From Prostheceraeus crozeri (Eukaryota > Platyhelminthes > Polycladida > Euryleptidae): a DNA stretch of 64,000 bases. Positions within the stretch are counted from its first letter, which is position 1; each line of letters starts with the position of its first letter. This document shows positions 62,042 to 64,000 of this stretch, one piece after another. Where the stretch lies: contig CAJQUW010015330.1 in assembly GCA_907163375.1 (NCBI GenBank), positions 178,962-242,961 of the forward strand, in the 5' to 3' direction. The position numbers and the translations under genes are program-made. The notes under the pieces are model-generated. The model saw nothing but the letters and a program-made list of their open reading frames with translations. It was not told the DNA's origin and made no database searches.

Positions 62042-62872
62042 GATAAGATAAGATAAACTTTATTGACTCACATGCACAAAGTGATTCGGTGAGAGCGTAT
62101 AATTAAAGACAGAACATAGAAGACAAGATATATACGTAAAGAAATCTCATATCTCATGGCAATATTTAATGACGGACTCTCCGAACCGTTTCGTCCTTGT
62201 TTTGGGTGGTCTGAGGGTGGATTTATCTCTGGTTCTGCGACATTGTCATTAAAGGAACATGTCTCTCAGAGGATGAAGTTCATCAGATTCAATTTTTGAA
62301 AAGAGCCTGAAACACGTCCGATCGGCCAGTCATGATGGGCTAAAACGTCACATCATCCTTGCCAATAATCCAAGATACCCGTCGTTCGAGGGGCACGAAT
62401 TTATCTTTCAGTTGCTTTGTCAAATTGCAGAAGGCTGGGTATGCGTACAAAAGTATAGATCTAATGAACGCGGCGTATGCTTGACAAATGACAGTTGGTG
62501 GACAGTTGCCTCTGAGTAAGTTCCTCACGATGTAAATCCGTTGGCAAGCTTTAGTAATTACTTTATTGACATGAGTTGACCACTTCAAATCCGGGGTGAT
62601 AGATAAGCCGAGAAGAGTCAGCTCTGAAGCTGAAGGTATGGCGTAGCCCTCAGCAGAGATCACCGGATGCACATCAAAGTTCCTATTCGTAACAATATCA
62701 AGAATCTTGCTTTTAGAAATGTTGATAGGAAGACGATTTCGTGAAGACCATGTGACGCAATTATTCCACTCATCCTGCAGCCTGTCATCTTCATATTTGC
62801 GAATACAATGAATTAGACTGATGTCGTCCGCATATTTGATGACAGCAGTGAGTAGTAAGCAAAACTCCACTT
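62042..62872 (-). mobile_element. LINE fragment with TTATC tail, 5'-truncated
   Basis: Leftward RT remnant. KYADDISLIH (motif C), then RNRLPINISKSKILDIVTNR, SELTLLGLSITPDLKWSTHV and the C-terminal LLYAYPAFCNLTKQLKDKFV. The 3' end on the minus strand is AATAAAGTTTATC followed by a short (TTATC)n tail (62042-62057). Only the last ~240 codons survive; the frame is open from about 62872 to its stop at 62340. Truncation point is near 62872, just before the C-rich repeats. Confidence 0.88.
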
Positions 62873-62899
62873 CCGGACCGCGCAAGATGGCGGCCATCG

Positions 62900-63330
62900 C
62901 TGCGTCCCCCCCCCTCTGGCACGGCAGAGTGTCGTGGTCGGCCGCCGTGGTGCTTCGTGTCTGAGTCCCCCCCCCTCTGGAACGACAGAGGTTGTGGTCT
63001 GTCGTGGTGTGCCGGCCAGGTGGGTCCACGTTCACAACATGTTCGCTGACGTCCCCCCCCCCTCTGCAACAACAGAGTGTGAGACTCGGGTGAGTTGGTC
63101 CGACCGCCTGGTTGACGTGGGCGACCGTCTAGGTTGACGTGGGCGACCGCCAGGATTAGTCTTGAGGCTATAGTGTGTGATGTTTTTGGTGTGTAGCGTC
63201 CAAACGAAGCATCGGATGAGAAAACGGAGGCCAGATTCGGAATCTACGTGAAATTTTGGGTTAGGAAGGATGTTTCCAGCGAAATCGGAGAGAAAATATT
63301 TTCGGCTGACGTCCCCCCCCCTCTGGACAG
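62900..63330. repeat. C-rich repeats, four copies of a poly-C plus TCTGG unit
   Basis: (C)8-10 followed by TCTGG or TCTGC and, in three copies, an ACRRCAGAG inverted arm. Located at about 62906, 62966, 63050 and 63312. The first three are about 60-85 bases apart. Apparent frames across them differ between strands and are not convincing. Confidence 0.75.
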
Positions 63331-63616
63331 CTTGCTTCCAGTGGACGGATTTTGTCGTGCGATAGCTCGTTTGAAAGCTAAGAGTAAGACAAATTCACTG
63401 AAAGAATCGGCTTGTTCGTATCTGTTTTCGTTTAGATGTGAGACGCCATTTAAGATTTTGGGACATTGGCGAAAAACGACAGAGTTAGAATTTGGGACGT
63501 TTTGGGCTGTAGCTTCAAAACGAACTATCGGATTGGTAAACGGATGCCAGATTTGGAATCAACTTGATGTTATTGTCCAATGAGGATCATCATCCAATGA
63601 GAATCAAGCATTTCTT

Positions 63617-63624
63617 TATAAATA
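63617..63624 (+). promoter_or_regulatory. TATA box of a possible gene at the right edge
   Basis: TATAAATA about 115 bases before an ATG at 63731 and near pyrimidine-rich TTCTCTCTTCTCACCCC (63687-63703). Confidence 0.5.
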
Positions 63625-63730
63625 GCGAGCCTTCCACAGCGAGAATCATTCCATCGTTGAATCACACGAGTGACGGACGCACATTTTCTCTCTTCTCACC
63701 CCTAGTTCCCTGTTCTATTATCCAACTAAA

Positions 63731-63963
63731 ATGGTAAGTCGCTACTTCCCTCCCTCTCCTCCCGTTGAACGTAAAAAAAACTTCATAAAAGATCAACGTC
63801 GAGCAATATCGTTTTATAACAGTTATTAATACAATTCTTTTTTCATTTTCAGGCATCTACTCCATTACTACTGCACTAGTAGGACAAAATGGCGGTTCAA
63901 CGTTACAAGGTTCGCTACGGTCAGATCATCTACAACTGAGGCCAGTGGAAGAAAACAACCAAG
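63731..63963 (+). other. Possible spliced transcript start: ATG at exon edge, second exon
   Basis: ATG (63731-63733) is directly followed by GTAAGT. A pyrimidine-rich tract ending TTTTCAG (acceptor at 63850-63852) and a second donor AAG/GTACAT at 63964 define an exon 63853-63963. Splicing gives only a nine-codon frame, and a second ATG in exon 2 (MAVQRYKVRYGQIIYN) also stops quickly. A noncoding RNA, pseudogene, or wrongly chosen junction are all possible. Confidence 0.35.
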
Positions 63964-64000
63964 GTACATAATTCCTACACCGCTACAGCGTAAACTTTAA

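Overview
The window is eukaryotic DNA, most likely from an aquatic invertebrate animal. Genes are sparse, several transposon families are interleaved, splice junctions are GT-AG, and a stretch of (TTAGGG)n matches the animal telomere unit. I cannot name the species and see no certain host gene.

Layout. 1-~3170: 3' part of a broken Ty3/gypsy LTR retrotransposon. 5664-7327: a Tc1/mariner transposon with a transposase interrupted by one in-frame stop. 9072-48806: a very large Polinton (Maverick) with 384-bp terminal inverted repeats (TIRs) and an intact 6-bp target duplication TGTCAT. A second, much more AT-rich Polinton sits inside it at 10871-29704, with ~640-bp TIRs and its own 6-bp duplication TGTTGT. 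Without the guest, the outer element is about 20.9 kb, an ordinary Polinton size. 48813-64000: host flank with two LINE fragments, a non-autonomous Tc1/mariner-like element, foldback repeats, C-rich repeats and a possible first-exon promoter at the far right.

Outer Polinton. To the left of the guest are a UBA-RING (IAP-like) gene and an unrecognised gene. To the right, rightward: small basic proteins, packaging ATPase, chromodomain integrase, penton-type minor capsid region, basic core-like proteins, major capsid protein and adenain-like protease. Leftward: a TATA-binding-protein-like gene, a broken protein-primed DNA polymerase, a zinc-finger gene and a multi-exon gene with an acidic stretch and coiled coil. 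Several genes have a near-identical TATA box (TATATAAGGA). The element appears to have about six breaks.

Inner Polinton. It carries a two-helix membrane protein, penton, ATPase, an intact 1499-residue polymerase B, a possible PCNA-like clamp, a fibre-like coiled coil with a phage-tail-fibre motif, membrane-active minor capsid proteins, major capsid protein, a phospholipase-A2-like domain fused to integrase, an adenain-like protease, and a 222-residue cargo gene of different base composition. It is largely whole, with about three breaks. Short paired hairpins with three-base loops are scattered through it, and many are read in frame as protein (for example SRASP peptides). Genes in this element start after a T-rich leader ending TAAAAATG.

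Most interesting: the TBP-like gene together with the repeated TATA boxes, the in-frame double hairpins, the PLA2-integrase fusion, the clamp-like gene, and the dated nesting of one Polinton in another.
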